Below, piece after piece: positions 21,985-33,178 of a stretch of DNA of 64,000 bases (position 1 is the stretch's first letter; every line of letters begins with the position of its first letter). The notes under the pieces were generated by a model. The model was not told the origin of the DNA. It saw nothing but the letters and a program-made list of their open reading frames with translations, and did no database searches. The translations under genes were made by a program, and so were the position numbers. The stretch comes from Erinaceus europaeus. Taxonomy: Eukaryota > Chordata > Mammalia > Eulipotyphla > Erinaceidae. The stretch lies in assembly GCF_950295315.1 (NCBI RefSeq), contig NC_080175.1, forward strand, positions 87,506,161-87,570,160. The letters run 5' to 3'.

Positions 21985-23150
21985 TTCATAATTATTATTG
22001 GGGTCAGTTAATTGTTTACAATGCAGTTGTTGATAAGGGTGCAAACTCTCATCTCCCTGTGAAATTTCTCTGCAGGATATTCTCACCCACAACACTGCCA
22101 GGCTAGCTTGGCAGGCGGGAGAGAGAGAGGACCAGGGACTCACGGCTGAGTGGTACGCAGTTCAGTCTTTATTCATGTGGAACACAGCACAATCTAAGCT
22201 ATCTCTAATCACAATCTTGACCTTATATATCCTGAGGTGGAAGAGTCAGGTCCAAAGAGGATATACGTAGGATACGGGTTGGGGAGAAGGAAAAAGTGCA
22301 AACCAGTGAGGATTAAACCAATGTCCTGGAGGGGGGGGGGTGTCCTTAGTTAACAGTGGTTATGTAAATAGAATACAGTGTTACGCAGGAGGGATTAAAC
22401 CAATGAAACAGAAGGGGTCTTAGAAGCAGAATTTAGAAGCAGACCAACACAACACAAATCCTTTTCATCATCATGCAACAGGACACGAATATTTTCTTCA
22501 TAGATTCCCTCCTTCTCTTTCCCCAGAGTACTTTTTCTTTCATGTAACACACCCTACCCAGTCCCAGTTTCATTTTGTATTGTCTCTCTCTGTCTTATTT
22601 AAGTTCCACCTATAAGTGAGATTAGTTGGTATTTGTCTTCTTTTTGACTTACATCACTTAATATGATGCCAGCAAGTTCCATCCAAGATGAGGCAAAGGA
22701 GATGGCTTAATTAATTTTTAATAGCTAAATAGTATTATCCATTTGTCCTCTGGATCTCATCCTTGGTGAAGATTCTGTAAATGTCCTCAACTAATTTTAA
22801 TGTTTTGTTGTTGTTGCTAAATTTAGTGAGATCTTTAAAAACTAAAATAAATTTAGTGAGATCTTTATGTATTTTTGTTATTAGTCTTTTATATGATGTA
22901 TGTTATACAAAGATCTTTTCATATTTTTAGGGTGTCTTTCTATTTGGGTGATGGTAAGCTATACTGTTCAGAAGTGTTTCAGTTATGTAATGCCTATAAC
23001 AGATCCTAAGTCCTTAGGATCTGTAAGTAAGGGATGTAAGTCCTATGCTCAACCTTTTGAGTCACTACAATTACTTGATGTTTTAGATGCTGAACCACAT
23101 CATATTCCTGGAATAATTCTCAGTTGTAATGTTTACTTTTTATATACCTA
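21985..23150 (-). mobile_element. L1 3' end, antisense, interrupted by an LTR
   Basis: Minus-strand L1 of the short-3'UTR lineage: the UTR lies in 21985-22095 and 22450-22640, and ORF2 C-terminal sequence follows to about 23150 with deletions. The ACTTAATATGATGCC and GTGTCTTTCTATTTGGGTGA stretches are antisense ORF2. The order matches the homologous copy at 24721-25530. The solo LTR at 22096-22449 split it. The sequence ATAAATTTAGTGAGATCTTT is partly duplicated within 22818-22868. Confidence 0.75.
22096..22449 (-). mobile_element. Solo LTR with an exact 6-bp TSD
   Basis: Minus-strand ends TGTTGGTCTGC...GCCTGGCA. The flanks CAACAC (22090-22095 and 22450-22455) match exactly. AATAAA lies on the complement of 22168-22173, and a TATATAAGG stretch lies on the complement of 22222-22230. 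No internal retroviral sequence. It resembles 10667-11166 and 32729-33172 at both ends. Confidence 0.92.
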
Positions 23151-23238
23151 GTGAAATTCAGTTTTAAGGAGTTGTGAATTCATTTTCATGGAAAATAATA
23201 GTTCAATAGTTTGACTACAAGCTTATCAGATTTTTATA

Positions 23239-23714
23239 TTTTTTTTCTTTATTATCTTTATTCATTTATTGGATAGAGAGCTTGTTTTGAGATTCTAGTA
23301 GAGAAGCACAGTTACTCCTATACCCTCAACCAAAGACCAGTCCATCTCTATTCCGGGAAGGTCGTCCAGGAATGCCGTCCTCTTCAACTGAGCGTGCAGC
23401 TTCCAGAGGGACACACATGGAGCGATGAGGGAGGAAGGGGACACCCGCCTAGCCAGCCAGATCAGCCAAATCAATCCTGGCCATCAATGGGGTGACAGAT
23501 GTCTCAGCCAGATCGCCCTCACATCCTGTTTACTGGATAGAGATAGTTAGAAATGGAGAAGGGGGATATAGAGAGGGAGAGAGACAGAGACACCTGCAGC
23601 CCTGCTTAACCACTTGCAAAGTTTTCCCCTTGCAGGTGGAGATCAGGGGCTTGAACCTAGATCCTTGCACATTGTAGCATGTGCACTCAACCAGGTGTGC
23701 CACCACCCAGCCCC
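23239..23714 (-). mobile_element. SINE, antisense, split by a 247-bp element
   Basis: The T-rich tail and tail-proximal body (to 23279) and the rest (23527-23714, ending CACCACCCAGCCCCC) flank the insert at 23280-23526. A degenerate TSD, CAAGCTTAT.., lies at both outer edges (about 23218 and 23716). Confidence 0.85.
23280..23526 (+). mobile_element. 247-bp retroposed element without poly(A), copy A
   Basis: An unclassified insert in a SINE with a 15-bp TSD: TTTATTGGATAGAGA at 23265-23279 and TTTACTGGATAGAGA at 23529-23543. It starts GCTTGTTTTGAGATTCTAG and ends CAGATCGCCCTCACATCC. It has no A-run or microsatellite tail. A homologue with the same end lies at 60533-60777. No ORF with known domains. 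It could be a SINE-like parasite or the end piece of a larger element, perhaps Vingi. Orientation is assumed. Confidence 0.8.
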
Positions 23715-23908
23715 CAAGCTTATAAAAATTTTTACTGGTTTTGGTAGACAGGTAATAGTGGTCTAAATTTTGTCTTCTAATCTTAGATCTTCTGGGGGGA
23801 AAAAAAGTATATAATTTCTTCCTTAAATGCTTGGCAGAATTTATCAGTGAATGTATCTTACAAATAGAAGGTTCTATTTGTAAGAAATTTAGTTGATTAA
23901 GTGTCTTT

Positions 23909-24141
23909 GTTTTATTTTCATTTTATTGAAATATATATATATATATTTATAGTACCGTTGTTAACACTTGGGTATAGTTTTTCATTTCCTTGTGGTTGGG
24001 TCTGCAGAACACTCTCATCTTTTCTTAACTCCTTTCCCAACCCATCATCATGCACCAGGACCCCAATGCCCTCTTCACCCCCTCCCATGCCCTTCCCTCT
24101 TCTTACCTGGAGATTTTGCTTTGGCACAGGACACCCCACCC
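23909..24141 (-). mobile_element. L1 3'UTR fragment, antisense, with TSD
   Basis: A 13-bp TSD with one change, ATTAAGTGTCTTT (23896-23908) and ATTAAGTATCTTT (24142-24154), bounds a short antisense L1 3'UTR. The T-rich left side is the poly(A) tail. The CATCATGCACCAGGACCCC stretch is shared with 3198-3216 and 24818. Confidence 0.85.
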
Positions 24142-24279
24142 ATTAAGTATCTTTGATAGACATAGACTTGTCTTCTAGAGAATCAGTTCATTCCACCTAG
24201 GTTATCAAATGTGCCTGCATGATGTTTATAGTATCATATATATGTATGTATGTATTTCAGTGATGCTTCCTTTTTTCTA

Positions 24280-24545
24280 TCTTTCCTTCTCCCTCTTTCT
24301 CTCTCTCACTCTCTCTCTTTCTTTATTTCTTTTTTCTCACCAGGATTAGCATAGTGCCAGCACTATCCACTTCTCCATTGCTACAAGAGGTTACTTTTTC
24401 CTTTTTTTCCTTCTTTTGGACAGGACAAAGAGAACTTGAGAGGGGAGTAGTAGGAGATAGAGAGGGAGAGAAAGACCTGCTGGAAGACCCGCTTCACTTC
24501 TCATGAAGTGTCTCTTCTGCAAGTGAAGAGCAAGGCCTTCCTACT
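24280..24545 (-). mobile_element. SINE, long form, antisense
   Basis: A pyrimidine-rich left side, CACCAGGATTAGCATAGTGCC, a linker, then the body with CTTCTGCAAGTGAAGAGC. The head is lost: the copy stops at about 24540 before the A-box region. Confidence 0.75.
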
Positions 24546-24720
24546 CCATATTAATTAAAACATTATTATTTTCCATCTTAACTTTCTTTTTTTTACAGTG
24601 TAACTAAAAGCTTATCAATTTCATGACCTTTTCAAAGAACTCATTTTTATTAATTGATATTTCTGATTATTGTTTATAACTTCCTTGATTTCTGTTCTAA
24701 ATTTATCTTAATTGGAAGGA

Positions 24721-25530
24721 TTAATGGTTTAGAGTAAATACAGTTGTCGATACACATATAAATTTTCTCAGATTTCTGAAAAACACTCTAACCCCCCATC
24801 TAGGTCCTCCTTCATCATCATGCACTAGAACCTGAAGCCCCCCCTCCCCTGCCCCCATGAGTTCTTTACTTTGGTGCAATACAGCATACCCAGTCTAAAT
24901 ACTACTTTGTGTTTCCTCTTCTGTTCTTATTTCTCAACTTCTGTGAGTGAGATTATCTCATATTCATCAATCTCTTCCTGATGTATCTCACTTAACATAA
25001 TTCCTTCAAGCTTTTTCCAAGATATGGTGAAGGTAGATTCATCATTTTTAATGGCTGAGTAATATCCCATAGTGTATATATATATCACAATGTACTCAGC
25101 CACTCAACTGTTGTTGGACACCACGTCTTGGCTATTACAAATTGTGCTGCTATGAACATAGTCATACACACATCTTTTGGGATGGGGATATTTCATTCCT
25201 TAGGATATATCCCTAGGAAAGGAATTGCAGGGTCCTAGGGTAGGTTCCTTTCTAGCCTTCGGAGAATTCTCCAGACTGCTCTCTGCAGGGATTGGACCAA
25301 TTTACATTTCCTCCATCAGTGCAAAAGTGTCCCTGTACCCCTACAACTTCACCAGCATTTGCTGTGCTTTCTGATGTATGACATCCTCATATGGGTAAAG
25401 TGATATCTCATTATTGCCTTAATTTACATTTCTCTGACAATCAGTGACTTGGAACATTTTTTTCATATGTCTTTTGGCCTTTTGGATCTCTTCTTTGATG
25501 CATATTCTGTTCATTTCCTCTCCTGTTTTT
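24721..25530 (-). mobile_element. L1 3' end, antisense
   Basis: The minus strand reads ORF2 C-terminal sequence followed by a short 3'UTR (24721-24900). Antisense ORF2 landmarks are CCACTCAACTGTTGTTGGAC, GCTATGAACATAG and GAGAATTCTCCAGACTGCTC. The frame carries several stops and shifts. 5'-truncated near 25530. Confidence 0.85.
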
Positions 25531-25559
25531 GAAAAGTAATTTATTGTTGTTGTTTGTAC

Positions 25560-26133
25560 TGAGTTTAGTGAATCTGTTTTAAATTTTAATATTTCTTCTG
25601 CATACCAGGATTTAATTCAGTCTACTTAGAAAATTTCAACTTTGATGTAGTATAGGAACATAATTGCCAAATAATATTGTAAAGTATTTAAAGTACCATG
25701 GTGACTATACATAGACATATATATTTTAAATAAACACAAGAACACACACATTGCTAAATGAGTGTTCCTATCTGGATAATTAATACATCCACCACTTCAC
25801 ATGTTTAACTAATTCATTATGTTAAATGAGAATATTTAAATTCTAATGTCTTAGCAAATTTCAGTCATTTAATATCGTGTTAGCAACTATAGCTTCCAAG
25901 TTTTAATAATTTACAATCCCCAGGCCCCACTCTTTTCACAGCTGAACGTTTGAACCCTGTAACTAACCCTCTCCCTATTTCCCTCATACACTGGTAACCA
26001 CATTTCTATTTTCTGTCCCTATGAATTTCTATTCCTCTAATCGACTTTTTTTTTTACTTAAACTAATGTCCTTAAGATGTATCCAAATTCTATCAAGTGA
26101 CAGAATTTTCTTCTTTCCTGTAACTGTATAGTA

Positions 26134-26181
<48 letters not shown>

Positions 26182-26420
26182 ATCTTCTATAATCATTATT
26201 TCATTGGGGACACCTAGAGTGTTCTCATATCTTCACTGTTAAAAATGGAAATAAACCTCTTTAGTATCTTCTTTTCATCCCCTCCAACTATGTATTGGGA
26301 ATTGGCAGAACCATATAGCAGTAGCATTTTAAGTTTTGGGAAAACAACTTTTCTTTCCCTCATAATTTCATAAACTTACATTTCCACTAAAGAGTATGTG
26401 TGGAGCTGTATTCTCTCTTT
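25560..26420 (-). mobile_element. Ancient L1 3' end, antisense
   Basis: Strongly diverged. Order and wording fit an old mammalian L1 (L1M-like) 3'UTR in reverse: GCAACTATAGCTTCC, CACTGGTAACCACATTTCTATTTTCTGT, AATGTCCTTAAGATGTATCC, ACTGTATAGTATT. The (TG)n at 26137-26178 took the place of part of it. Confidence 0.65.
26137..26178. repeat. (TG)n microsatellite
   Basis: A pure dinucleotide run of about 20 units. Confidence 0.95.
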
Positions 26421-26582
26421 TTTTCTAGTCACCTAAATTGGAAATACCTTTTGATGATTTTATAACTTTCTCATATAATACATGTGTTCGAATGCCAATT
26501 TTTCCAACATTTTTTTGATAATGTCTATCAGTTATATTTATTTTTTCATATGAATATATATAAAGGTAGACAGATTTATAGA

Positions 26583-26593
26583 TGATAGGTAGG

Positions 26594-26641
<48 letters not shown>

Positions 26642-26780
26642 AATGGAGAGAGAAAGGGAGACACCTGCTTCGTGGCTCCTGAAGCAAGAGATTTGAAGCC
26701 CTACTCCCTGGGAGCTTGAGTCCTAGTCCTTGCACATGGTGATGTGTGTTTTGAATCAGGAATACCACTACCTGCCTCTC
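26583..26780 (-). mobile_element. SINE, antisense, with (GATA)n
   Basis: The tail side has become a (GATA)n/(GGTA)n run at 26583-26641. The body follows with a weak B-box and ends ACCACTACCTGCCTC. Confidence 0.75.
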
Positions 26781-27084
26781 ATTTCAGAGGCTCTTAGCCA
26801 AATAAAATAAGATAAAATACAAATGAAAAGAAATACTTGAAGATATCATCAATGAGGGTGCACATTTGTTTGACCGTTTCATTTAAAGAGGGTACATTTT
26901 AAAATGTAAAATGATTTGAAAATGTTTCATTTTTAAATATATTAAATATTTTAAGAGTTATAAGTATGATAAAGATATTTTAGCTCTACAGAAGGGAAGT
27001 GACTAGATTATGATAGAAAAATCAGTGAATAAAATAATCTATCCCATGAACTGATCATCTTAGACTGTATGAGTCCTCTCTTTT

Positions 27085-27364
27085 AAGACCTTTTTAAAAA
27101 AATATTTATTTATTCTCTTTTGTTGCCCTTGTTGTTTTATTGTTGTTGTTATTGATGTCATCATGTTGGATAGGACAGAGAGAAATGGAGAGAGGAGGTG
27201 AAGACAGACAGGGGAGAGAAAGATAGACACCTGCAGACCTGCTTCACCATCTGTGAAGCGACTCCCCTGCAGGTGGGGAGCCAGGGGCTCAAACCGGGAT
27301 CCTTATCCTGGTCCTTGAGCTTTGCACCACATGTGCTTAGCATGCTGCGCTACTGCCTGACCCT
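27085..27364 (-). mobile_element. SINE, antisense, with TSD
   Basis: T-rich tail, TTGTTGTTATTGATGTC linker, body with GGCTCAAACCGGGATCC (B-box in reverse) and end CTACTGCCTGACCC. The flanks GTCCTCTCTTTTA (27071) and GTCCTCCTCTCTTTTTA (27368) form a probable TSD. Confidence 0.88.
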
Positions 27365-28021
27365 CAAGTCCTCCTCTCTTTTTAGGAAAAAGTTCATGAG
27401 ATATGTAAGGTTTTATTTTCATCATTGGTTTTATATTACATTGGACAATTATAACTCAGGACCTGGGTGTTTTTTTTTAAATAGGAAAGTTCTTGTCATT
27501 CATTTTAAGGAATAGATAATAACTATGCATAGTAGCTAGTCTTTCATAATTACATTGCCAGTCACAGAGAATTTTTCAAGAGCTGTTTGCCAAAAGGCCA
27601 TTAACAAAATAGTAAGATGAAGGTTTTACAAATGGGAAGAGGAGTTGGAAAAGCCTAGAGTACTGGGGACCCAGTGCATGATGGTGGAGGAGGGCCTGTG
27701 TTCACACTGGGAGTAATATACAGATAAAGATTGTATCCATGTTTCATCAACTGTACCAATGCACTGATTCGGAGTAAAAGACTTTATAAATATTGGCAAA
27801 TTTATAAAACTAATACTTAAATATGTCAGTGGTGTATATATTTACCAATCTAACCATATTTCAGTTGGTCAATACTAGAACTCTCAAAATAGTTTTTAGT
27901 GAACAAAATGGACCAGAACTTTAGGAAAACCATCAAAGAGCTAGATTTCTACAAGTAGATACTAGAACACATACCTCCATACCTCGGTTGCTGTTTCTGC
28001 CTTGGTATAAAAACCTCTTTG
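27365..28021. other. Mostly unique DNA
   Basis: Nothing firmly recognised. 27655-27760 is weakly like an L1 3'UTR in the sense direction (GCATGATGGTGGAGGAGG), too diverged to call. Confidence 0.4.
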
Positions 28022-28140
28022 AAAGAGCGGGGGTAGAACGCATAATAGTTATGCAAACAGACTCTCAAGCCTGAGGCTCCCTCAAGTCCCAGGTTCAGTT
28101 CCCCACAGCACCACCATAAACCAGAGCTGAGCAGTGCTCT

Positions 28141-28172
<32 letters not shown>
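28022..28172 (+). mobile_element. SINE, second tRNA-derived type
   Basis: A good copy: AATAGTTATGCAAACAGACT (A-box side), GTCCCAGGTTCAGTTCCCC (B-box), ACCATAAACCAGAGCTGAGC, GCTCTGGT, then a pure A-run of about 27. Confidence 0.88.
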
Positions 28173-28181
<9 letters not shown>

Positions 28182-28199
28182 TTCCATCTATAAACACTG

Positions 28200-28202
<3 letters not shown>

Positions 28203-28241
<39 letters not shown>

Positions 28242-28487
28242 CTCTCTCCACATTATGAATCCACTGCTTCTGGCAGCCATTTTTTCCATGTTATTAGATA
28301 GGACAGAGAGAAATTGAGAGAGAATGGGGAGATAGGGAGGGAGAAAGACAGACACCTTCAGACCTTCTTCACAACTTGTGAAGTATCCACCCTGCAGGCA
28401 GGGAGTCAGGGACTCAAACCCAGGGCCTTGCCTGAGTACTTTTGCTTAGTACTATGTGTGCTTAGTCAGGTGCACCACCACCCAGCC
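28203..28487 (-). mobile_element. SINE, long form, antisense, with (CT)n
   Basis: (CT)n at 28203-28240, then the reverse 3' module, linker, body and head ending CACCACCCAGCCTC. The flanks AAACACTGGTTC (28191) and TAACACTGGTTC (28489) are a probable TSD. Confidence 0.85.
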
Positions 28488-28999
28488 TCTAACACTGGTT
28501 CCCCATTCAGATCAAACAATGATCTGAAAAGACACTTCAGTGCTGATGTGTATTAGCTCTGAATAGAATCCAAAATACCAGCCAATAATATAAGTACAAG
28601 TAAAGCTTTGGAAATCTTCGGCCAAAGTAATTGCTAAATGTAACCTGAAAGTAGATCTGAAAAAATTTCTCCCTTTCAAAAATTATTTTCCCTGGATTCT
28701 AATAGATAAATGTTGGGCGATTATGTAGGTTCCAAGCCACTATGGCCTGATTGCTTTCTATTTGTTTCAGCATCTAAAGCCAACAAAGCTACACTAAAAC
28801 TGATGGTGCTTAAGTAGCAGCAAACATATTTGAAGCATAGTGAATGTGAACCCACAGCCCCAGGTTATGATATTTTTAAATACAACAGAACTTCAAGGTT
28901 AAGCTCTTTGTCATTGAGTTTATGAAGAAAACTTTTTCATAAATGTTTTGCTTATGAAAATACAAAGTATTTCACTAATAACAAATATAAATCTCATTA

Positions 29000-29196
29000 T
29001 TCTTTTTACTATTTTATTTTATTACTATGACAGAAACAGGGGGAAATAGGGTGTGTGTGTTTGTATGTGTGTGTGAGAGAGAGAGAGTGAGACCTATAGG
29101 CTGCTCCACTGCTCAGGAAGCTTCTTTTCTTTACAGAGCCCAAACTCTCGCAAGGTAACATGCATTTTGCCAGTTGTGCCATGCCTTGGCCTTGAT
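29000..29196 (-). mobile_element. Old SINE, antisense
   Basis: (TTTTA)n left end, (TG)/(AG) runs in the body, CCCAAACTCTCGCAAGGTAAC in place of the B-box and a GTGCCATGCCTTGGCC end. Confidence 0.7.
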
Positions 29197-29285
29197 AACT
29201 TGCATTACTGCATATTCATTATGTTTCCCCACTTCTTTTGGCATACATCTTATACCCCATCCACTTTAGGTAGAAGCTCAGATAG

Positions 29286-29405
29286 AGGGGGACCAGGTGA
29301 TGGTGCGCCTGGCTCAGTGCACATGTTACAATGCTCAAGGACCCAGGTTCTAGCCCCCGGTACCTACCTGCAGGGGGAAAGCTTTGCGAGTCTTTCAGTG
29401 ATTCT
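29286..29405 (+). mobile_element. SINE, 3'-truncated
   Basis: Head GGGGGACCAGGTGATGGTGC, B-box GGACCCAGGTTCTAGCCCCC and GGGGGAAAGCTTTGCGAGT. It stops before the pyrimidine block. Confidence 0.8.
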
Positions 29406-29973
29406 GTGCTTCTTAAGCTTAAAATTTGTAAATCACCTTTCAACTTTTTTTTAGGTTAATGGTGACAATAATTCAAAGTTTGCATATTTTAATAAGTAAG
29501 ACCAATTGTTTGATCATTATTGTTTTGGAAAATGTCCATGAACAAATAGGTAAGCAGAAATGGGGAATGAAATGAATATTTGGGGGATTTAATTATAATC
29601 TGCTTTACCTTTTCCCCCCCTCTACTCCACTCATCTGATAATACTCTAATATTAATCTTCAATTAACCTATATTAATTTGTCTAATGATTAACAGAAATA
29701 AATCTATATTGTGTTTCTGCAGCTATGCATCTCTCATTTCAGATCAAGAAGGGTAACAGAGAGAATTATTTCAAGTATTTGAAAGAGTCCTTGACCCAGT
29801 TATCAGTTAATGTAAATTCTTGTTTCTTGTCTGCTTAGACCAGCACAATGTAAAGATTCAGAGTATCTTAAAACATGAAGAGACTAATTAAACATCAGAA
29901 TTTTGACAGACATCCATATTTGATTGTAGAAATTATTCATTTTTACTTTATTGATGGTAATGGTAACCATGCA

Positions 29974-29976
<3 letters not shown>

Positions 29977-30024
<48 letters not shown>
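29977..30024. repeat. (GT)n microsatellite
   Basis: A pure run of about 22 units. Confidence 0.95.
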
Positions 30025-30030
<6 letters not shown>

Positions 30031-30417
30031 TTATTCATTTTTCCCCTGTGTGCAGTTGTTAAGGGGTAGCATCAATGATCAATAAGGTTCCACTGTAAAT
30101 GTTGATCATGTTAGGGTGGACATGTTGTTTGCAGCTGAGGCACTTGTCTTTCAGTGGTTGGCTGCCTAAAATTTAAAAAAAAAGTCAGGAAAAGGGACAC
30201 TGCGGTTCCCTATAGGGGCAGTTTCCCTTAGAATCTAGTAATTGCTGTTTAGGTATGGAGCAAGATGCCCTCCAGTCTGTTGTTTCCAAAACCACTGAAG
30301 GCAGTCACCTTTTGATGTGTCTCACAAGTGGGTAGAGCTGTGGTAATATATTAACTATCCTATCATATTCAACGTATACTTAATTTATTTTATTACATTA
30401 TACAGAAATCACTTCTC
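30025..30417. other. Unique DNA, mixed GC
   Basis: Nothing recognised. GC is higher than in the neighbours at 30110-30340. Confidence 0.4.
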
Positions 30418-30433
30418 AAAAAAAGTATGGATA

Positions 30434-30895
30434 ACCAACAACAGACAAGTGGCTGAGTAAGTTGTGGTATATATACATAATGGAATACTACTTAGTTTAA
30501 AAATGGTGATTTCATCTTCTTCACCCCATCTTGGATGGAGCTTGAAGGAATCATATCAAGTGAGATAAGTCAGAAACAGAAGGATAAATATGGGATGATC
30601 TCACTCATAGGCAGAAGATGAAAAACAAGATCAGAAAGGAAAACACAAAGCAGAACTTGGACTGCAGTTGGTGTATTGCACGAAAATAAAAGACTGGAGT
30701 AGGGGAGAGTTCAGGTCCTAGAACATGATGGCAGAGGAGGTAGGCCTAGTGGGGGATGATTTGTTGTGTGGAAAACTGGGAAATGTTATGCATGAACAAA
30801 CTGTTGTATTTTACTGTCAACTATGAATCATTAATCCCCAAATAAAGAAATTTAAAAAAGAGAAAGAAAAGGATAATAAAAGGAAAAAAGAACGA
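30434..30895 (+). mobile_element. L1 3' end, short-3'UTR lineage
   Basis: Starts inside ORF2 (AACAACAGACAAGTGGCTGA, GGAATACTACTTAG), passes the ORF2 end near 30620 and a UTR of about 240 bp, then ATTAATCCCCAAATAAAG and an A-rich tail. The flanks AAAAGTATGGATAA and AAAAGATGTGGATAA form an imperfect TSD. ORF2 holds an internal stop, so it is a remnant. Confidence 0.88.
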
Positions 30896-31034
30896 AAAAA
30901 AAGATGTGGATAATACAAATTCCCATTTTTGTTATACTTAAGTAGTAGTTATTAAAGGATCATTTGGTTTCCTATTGAGTCTTCCTGTGTTAAGTAAGCT
31001 AAAATAGTATATAAATGGTTAGTTCTCGAATTTT

Positions 31035-31349
31035 TGTTTGTTTGTTTGTTTTGTTTTGCCTCCGGGGTTATCGCTGGGGCTTGGTGTCTGCGCTACAAAT
31101 CTACTGCTCCTGACCACCATCTTTTTTCCATTATTGCTGCTGTTACTGTTGTTGTTGTTGCTGCTGTTGTTTTTGGATAGGACACAGAGAAGGGGGAAGA
31201 CAGAGATGGAGAAAGATAGACACCTGCAGACCTGCTTCACCACTTGTGAAGTGACCCCCCCCCCACATGTGGGGAGCTGGGGGCTTGAACCTTCATCCTT
31301 TTTTGTCACACTATGTACGTTTAACCAAGGTGCACTACTGCCAGGCCCC
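31035..31349 (-). mobile_element. SINE, long form, antisense
   Basis: (TTTG)n tail, reverse 3' module (GCCTCCGGGGTTATCGCTGG), CTGCTGTTACTGTTGTTG linker, body with GGCTTGAACCTTCATCC and end CTACTGCCAGGCCCCC. Confidence 0.9.
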
Positions 31350-32722
31350 CGAGTTCGTGGATATTTTATTGCTGGACTATCTTTTTTTTTTTTTTTTGTC
31401 CTAACTGAATTTCTAGCCTCCAGTACTGAATTATCTGAATAGCTGTCCTCACCAGATCTTTCTATCAAATACAGATTGTTTTCTCTATATAGCTCTCATT
31501 GGGTACAAAGTGTATTTTACAAGTATTATTAGATCTTTTGTGTGACTCACTCCAATGCAGATGGTAAACATCTGAAGGAGCTCTGTTCTAGCTAGGGGAA
31601 GATCCAGCTGATGCTCTGAAAAATTATTCTCTCTTGGTGAAAAGTTAGCTTGCCACTGCCTTCCCTGCTGCATTATTAAACACGAAGGAGTGATTCCCTT
31701 AATCCCAACCATCTGCTTTTCCCCTACGAACAAGTGAAAACATTCCCTTGTGTTTACAAATGTTGCTGCTGAAGCTTCACAAATTATAAGAGATAGTTGT
31801 GAAATTTCCTATAAACTATAAGACTCAAACAAAATCCTAGTCACCATAAATCTGTAAGAAATAAACCAACTTTATATCACATGATAAACCCAACTGTGTT
31901 TCCATGTAATGCAATTATCTATAAACTGCAGCCTCAGAATGTAAATTATTTTAGCATCTCGGTATAATATTTGCCTTTCTTTTCAAATATTCTTTCAATT
32001 CACTCTAACAGTTCTTGTGGTTATTTCTTATAGTTCATTTACCTGTCTTAGTGATTTTTCTTACTTACAGCCTGGAAGTTTGAATTATTTAGGTAATAAG
32101 TCATTATGGTCAAACACAATAAATTATTTGCCTTCGTATGTCTTTCTACTCAAGACTTAACTTCTTGATATTTATGTCAAACGATTCATGTCAGCATGGT
32201 CTTTGGTGATATGTCAAAAGTTGCTTTGGCATTACTGTAACCCGCAGAAAATAATTCATAGAGTAATTTTCCAGTACTCTAGTTGACTCTACTGGATTAA
32301 CTGGATTCTGGTGAACTTCAGAGAAAGGCTCTTTATGTAAACCATAGTAAAACCAAAAATAACAGCTTCTCATATTTATTCTCATCTAAACAATATATTC
32401 TTTATAAGCCTATTATTAAAGGTACTTTCATAAAAGTCTCTTAACATATATTTAACTCTAATTCCTTAGTTCTCAATCTAGACCCAGGGTCTAGATTGTG
32501 ACATTTTGCCTTAAAATCTATACTCACTCCTTCCACTAATAAATTTTCAATAATATAGTGTTATGCCTTTATGTTTGCTGTCATTTCCTTTTATTTCTAG
32601 ACCTTCTTTTTAAAATAGCAGTAACAGATTTTTAAATAATACCAACTCTTTCTTAATGTCCCCAAAGAAGCAATACCAGGGGCAAACCAACATTTAAATT
32701 ATTTTCTTTAATTTTTGTTGAG
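31350..32722. other. Unique AT-rich DNA
   Basis: No element recognised besides a T-run at 31382. An 82-codon frame on the minus strand (31485-31733) has no recognisable domain and no sign of being an exon. Confidence 0.5.
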
Positions 32723-32728
32723 ATTTTA

Positions 32729-33172
32729 CACCAGGCTAGCCTGAGGGTGTTTCTTCCAGGGCATGGTGCTCTCTGGGTTGGAGAGAATTTGACCGGAGCC
32801 AACCTAGGCTGCTGCTTACTCAGCAACGCGGGAGAGGAACCAGGAACTCTCATGGATGAGTGGGAACACAACCCCACGTTGGCTTTATTGATCTGCATTT
32901 ATATCTTCTGAAGCGGAAGTGGTAGGTCGGAAAAGGATATACTAGGAGAGTGGGTGGAGAGAAGGGAAAGAGTGTGAACACAGCAAGCTTCTATCTAACC
33001 AATGGGAATTAAACCAGTGCAGGGCAGGTCTCCAGCTGTTGTGAAGGTTCTAACCAATGGGGATTAAACCAATGCCCTGCAGGCAGGGCGGGTCTCAGGC
33101 AAAACAATTATTATGTAAATAGGCCACAGCATCAAGCAATGGAGCAGGGGAGAGCTGGTATAATGCCCAACA
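32729..33172 (-). mobile_element. Solo LTR of an endogenous retrovirus
   Basis: Minus-strand start TGTTGGGCATTATACC. The opposite end is degenerate (plus-strand CA where TG is expected). The flanks ATTTTA (32723-32728) and ATTTCA (33173-33178) make a 6-bp TSD with one change. AATAAA is on the complement of 32884-32889, just downstream of a TATAAA-like stretch. CCAATGG..ATTAAACCA occurs twice in the U3 part (about 32999 and 33054). No genes attached. Same family as 10667-11166. Confidence 0.85.
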
Positions 33173-33178
33173 ATTTCA

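Larger units (their letters stand above)
23720..24720 (-). mobile_element. L1 ORF2 fragment, antisense, with later insertions
   Basis: The stretches CTTGGCAGAATTTATCAGTG (23830-23850), ACCTAGGTTATCAAATGTG (24195-24215) and GCTTATCAATTTCATGACC (24611-24630) read in reverse as L1 ORF2 coding sequence, now decayed. The L1 3' end 23909-24141 and the SINE 24280-24545 were inserted into it. Confidence 0.6.

Noticed and set aside
27655..27760. Possible L1 3'UTR fragment
   Set aside because: Only a few short matches to L1 ends, too weak to call without alignment.
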